Position numbers and translations under genes: made by a program. The notes under the pieces are model-generated. The model was not told the DNA's origin. It searched no databases and saw only the letters and a program-made list of their open reading frames with translations. This document shows positions 7,186-9,233 of a stretch of DNA of 9,233 nt, piece after piece (within the stretch, counting starts at the first letter, position 1; each line of letters begins with the position of its first letter). This DNA comes from Pseudomonadota bacterium. Its GTDB lineage: Bacteria; Pseudomonadota; Gammaproteobacteria; UBA5335. The stretch is from positions 1 through 9,233 of the forward strand of contig PKCW01000262.1 of assembly GCA_002862965.1 (NCBI GenBank). Direction: 5' to 3'.

Positions 7186-7977
7186 TCAGGCGACCTGACG
7201 CAGCGGGGCGGGACGGCGTTCCACGCGCGACTCGGGCCAGCGGATGAGCGAGATGCGGCCCTGCGGGTCTTCTGCCAGGGCGGTGCAGCTCTCCACCCAG
7301 TCTCCGCAATTGCAGTACTGCAGGTTGTGGATGCGCGAGATCTCGGCGTGGTGGATGTGGCCGCAGATGACGCCGTCGATGCCGTAGCGGGCGGCTTCGC
7401 GGGCGACCGCCTGCTCGTAGTTGCCGATGTACTTCACGGCTTCCTTGACGCGGCTCTTGACGAAGGCGGACAGCGACCAGTACGGCTGGCCCATCATCTG
7501 CCTGACGGCATTCACCGGATGATTGAGGCTCAACAGCACGTCGTACATCTTGCTGCCGAACATGGCGGCAAGCTGCGAGTATTGCACCACGCTGTCGAAT
7601 TCATCGCCGTGCAGCACCAGAAAGCGCCGGCCGTCGGCGGTCGTGTGCATGGCGTGGCGATGGATGGCGATGCCACCGAAGTGCGTTCCGGCGTGGTCGC
7701 GGAACAGCGCATCGTGGTTGCCGGGAATGTAGATGACCTCGGTGCCCTCGCGCGAGACGCCGAGCAGGTAACGCAGCACGTTGTTGTGCGCCTGCGGCCA
7801 GTAGATGCCGCGCCGCAGGGCCCAGACGTCGATGATGTCGCCCACCAGATAGAGCCGGTCGCAGGGGTGGGCGCGCAGGAACTCCAGCAGCCGGTCGGCC
7901 TGGCAGCCGCGGCTGCCCAGATGGACATCGGAGATCCAGATCGTGCGGTAGTCCTTGGGGCTGGACGGCGTGTTCAT
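7186..7977 (-). CDS. plcP: PlcP-like metallophosphoesterase (LpxH superfamily; often annotated UDP-2,3-diacylglucosamine diphosphatase)
   Basis: A 263-residue calcineurin-fold phosphoesterase with all metal-binding motifs: SDVHLG (D17, H19), GDIID (D47), GNHD (86-89), HGDEFD (122-127) and GHIHH (205-209). The GSRGCQADRLLEFL segment after the first motif, YWPQAHN (59-65) and CGDWVESCTA near the C-terminus match, as I remember them, the PlcP family of alphaproteobacteria and marine bacteria. PlcP releases diacylglycerol from phospholipids during phosphate starvation. True LpxH of E. coli reads GNRD at the third motif, not GNHD, and lacks the CGDWVESC block, so a lipid A role is less likely. There is no signal peptide, so it is probably cytoplasmic or at the inner face of the membrane. 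ATG at 7975-7977 has GGAG (7986-7989) 7 bases upstream. It follows the sqdB-like gene by 29 bases and is followed by a strong hairpin. Superfamily sure; PlcP substrate is inferred. Confidence 0.85.
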   Translation of the reverse strand: MNTPSSPKDYRTIWISDVHLGSRGCQADRLLEFLRAHPCDRLYLVGDIIDVWALRRGIYWPQAHNNVLRYLLGVSREGTEVIYIPGNHDALFRDHAGTHFGGIAIHRHAMHTTADGRRFLVLHGDEFDSVVQYSQLAAMFGSKMYDVLLSLNHPVNAVRQMMGQPYWSLSAFVKSRVKEAVKYIGNYEQAVAREAARYGIDGVICGHIHHAEISRIHNLQYCNCGDWVESCTALAEDPQGRISLIRWPESRVERRPAPLRQVA

Positions 7978-8006
7978 GGCATCGCTCCAGTGAGTGTATA
8001 GGCGGT

Positions 8007-9203
8007 TCAGGCGACGGCGACCGCAGGGGCTTCCCCTTCGTCCTGCCGCCAGCGGACGGTGCTGGGAATCTTGCGCAGGTCGCAACGCGCCGCATGGCGC
8101 CGGGCGATCTCGTGGACTTCCTGCATCAGCCCCGCAGACAGCGTCGTGGGCGTCAGCCCCAGTTCCTGCAGCCGGCGGCCGTCGGCCCGCAACTCGTTCT
8201 CGGGGGCTTCCCGGCGCGGGTTGGGCAGGAAGCGCACGGCGGCCCCGGTCTGCTGGGCCACCAATGCGGCCAGATCGCGCACCCGGTGCGTTTCGGTGAT
8301 CTGGTTCATGATGCGCACGCGCTCGCCGCTGCGGGGCGGACTCGTCAAGGCCAGTTCGATGCAGCGCACCGTGTCCTGGATATGGATGAAGGCGCGGGTC
8401 TGGCCACCGGTCCCATGCACGGTCAGGGGATGTCCGACGGCCGCCTGCATGAGGAAGCGGTTGAGCACCGTGCCATAGTCCCCGTCGTAGTCGAAACGGT
8501 TGACGAGCCGCTCGTCGAGTTTCGTTTCCGCGGTTTGCGTGCCCCATACGATGCCCTGGTGCAGATCGGTGATGCGCAGCCCGTCGTTCTTGTTGTAGAA
8601 GGCGAACAGCAGCTGATCCTGGGCCTTGGTCATGTGATAGACGCTGCCCGGATCGGTGGGATGCAGGATCTCGCGCTCGATCCACTGCCCCTGCGCATTG
8701 CTCACCCGGACCGGCAGGTAACCCTCGGGAATCGGCGCATCCGTGCCGCCGTAGCCGTACACTCCCATCGTGCCCAGATGCACCACATGGGCATCGAGCC
8801 CGATTTCGACGAGCGCGCAGAGCAGGTTGTGGGTGGCCGCCAGATTGTTCTGCACCGTATAGCGCTTGGTCGCCGGTGAGCGCATGGAGTAGGGCGCCGA
8901 GCGCTGTTCGGCGAAATGGACGATGGCATCGGGCGCCAGATGGGTCAGCAGGGTGCAGAGCGATTCGTAGTCCTGGGCCAGATCGAGTTCGGTGAAATCG
9001 AGCGCCCGCCCGCGCAGCGCCTGCCAGGTGGCCAGACGTTCCTCCATCGAGACGATGGGCGTCAGCGAAGCCGATCCGATCTGCCGATCGATGCGGCGGC
9101 GAGAGAAGTTGTCCACCAGGGCCACGTCCATGCCGCGCGCGCTGAGATGCAGCGCCGTCGGCCAGCCGCAGAACCCGTCGCCGCCGACCACCAGCACCTT
9201 CAT
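8007..9203 (-). CDS. sqdB: UDP-sulfoquinovose synthase-like NAD-dependent epimerase (SqdB/SQD1 family)
   Basis: A 398-residue extended short-chain dehydrogenase. The SQD1/SqdB enzymes turn UDP-glucose and sulfite into UDP-sulfoquinovose, the headgroup donor of sulfolipid. The NAD-binding loop is GGDGFCG (7-13), with acidic D31 in LVDN at the end of the next strand. SqdB-specific stretches are SLTPIVSMEERLATWQAL (46-63), VHFAEQRSAPYSM (95-107) and the block GTVLNRFLMQAAVGHPLTV followed by GTGGQTRAFIHIQDTVRC. The catalytic set is T145 in LGTMG, Y189 and K193 in YHMTK; SQD1 has YHLSK there. The GTMG segment continues VYGYGG rather than the plant EYGTPN, and 177-188 differs, so this is a divergent branch and activity is not proven. 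ATG at 9201-9203 has GGAG (9211-9214) 7 bases upstream. It lies 29 bases before the PlcP-like gene in the same orientation. Confidence 0.85.
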   Translation of the reverse strand: MKVLVVGGDGFCGWPTALHLSARGMDVALVDNFSRRRIDRQIGSASLTPIVSMEERLATWQALRGRALDFTELDLAQDYESLCTLLTHLAPDAIVHFAEQRSAPYSMRSPATKRYTVQNNLAATHNLLCALVEIGLDAHVVHLGTMGVYGYGGTDAPIPEGYLPVRVSNAQGQWIEREILHPTDPGSVYHMTKAQDQLLFAFYNKNDGLRITDLHQGIVWGTQTAETKLDERLVNRFDYDGDYGTVLNRFLMQAAVGHPLTVHGTGGQTRAFIHIQDTVRCIELALTSPPRSGERVRIMNQITETHRVRDLAALVAQQTGAAVRFLPNPRREAPENELRADGRRLQELGLTPTTLSAGLMQEVHEIARRHAARCDLRKIPSTVRWRQDEGEAPAVAVA

Positions 9204-9233
9204 GGCCGGTCTCCGCCGAGCGGCAGGCCTTCG
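9200..9233 (-). CDS. Possible C-terminal end of an upstream gene overlapping sqdB by ATGA
   Basis: On the minus strand a frame open from the window edge ends at TGA (9200-9202). It overlaps the sqdB ATG by four bases in the common ATGA arrangement and would encode a tail EGLPLGGDRP. All three frames are open over this short stretch, so the sequence does not prove a gene. A glycosyltransferase would fit the sqdB-plcP context, but that is a guess. Confidence 0.25.
   Translation of the reverse strand, partial: EGLPLGGDRP

Noticed and set aside
7327..8001. Plus-strand open frame of 224 codons
   Set aside because: Antisense to the PlcP-like gene, which has all metallophosphoesterase motifs. No recognisable product.
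8094..8879. Plus-strand open frame of 261 codons
   Set aside because: Antisense shadow of the sqdB-like gene with no recognisable motif.

Overview
The window looks like part of a chromosome from a GC-rich proteobacterium, most likely a gammaproteobacterium. PurL is the large single-chain type, closely resembles the E. coli enzyme and has the same length (1295 residues). It sits beside a DUF1820 gene, a family I associate with gamma- and betaproteobacteria. Codons are strongly biased to G or C at the third position, except near the left edge. I see no tRNA, rRNA, CRISPR array, insertion sequence or phage gene.

Region 1 (1-5192, minus strand) reads right to left as DUF1820 protein, metallo-beta-lactamase-fold hydrolase (YycJ/WalJ type), purL, then the start of purA, which runs off the left edge. 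Gaps are only 14, 27 and 45 bases, so this is probably one transcript. purL makes FGAM in de novo purine synthesis, and purA makes adenylosuccinate on the IMP-to-AMP branch. The purA fragment and the last ~70 codons of purL are clearly less GC-biased than the rest, which suggests a recombination or transfer boundary near 355, or an assembly join.

Region 2 (5193-6521, plus strand) begins with a 96-base divergent intergenic region. It is followed by a GNAT-family acetyltransferase and, 3 bases later, an exported proline-rich protein with a DUF4168-like C-terminal domain.

Region 3 (6531-7046, minus strand) is an exported DUF4124 protein with a BamE/SmpA-like C-terminal segment. It converges on region 2 with a 9-base gap.

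Region 4 (7143-9233, minus strand) holds a UDP-sulfoquinovose-synthase-like gene (sqdB) and, 29 bases downstream, a metallophosphoesterase that resembles the phospholipase-C-type PlcP proteins more than true LpxH. A perfect 15-bp hairpin follows. Together these suggest a lipid-remodelling operon: PlcP would release diacylglycerol from phospholipids, SqdB would make the sulfosugar nucleotide, and a glycosyltransferase (not in the window, possibly just upstream) would join them into a sulfolipid. This is the most interesting lead here. The other genes are ordinary housekeeping or small exported proteins.
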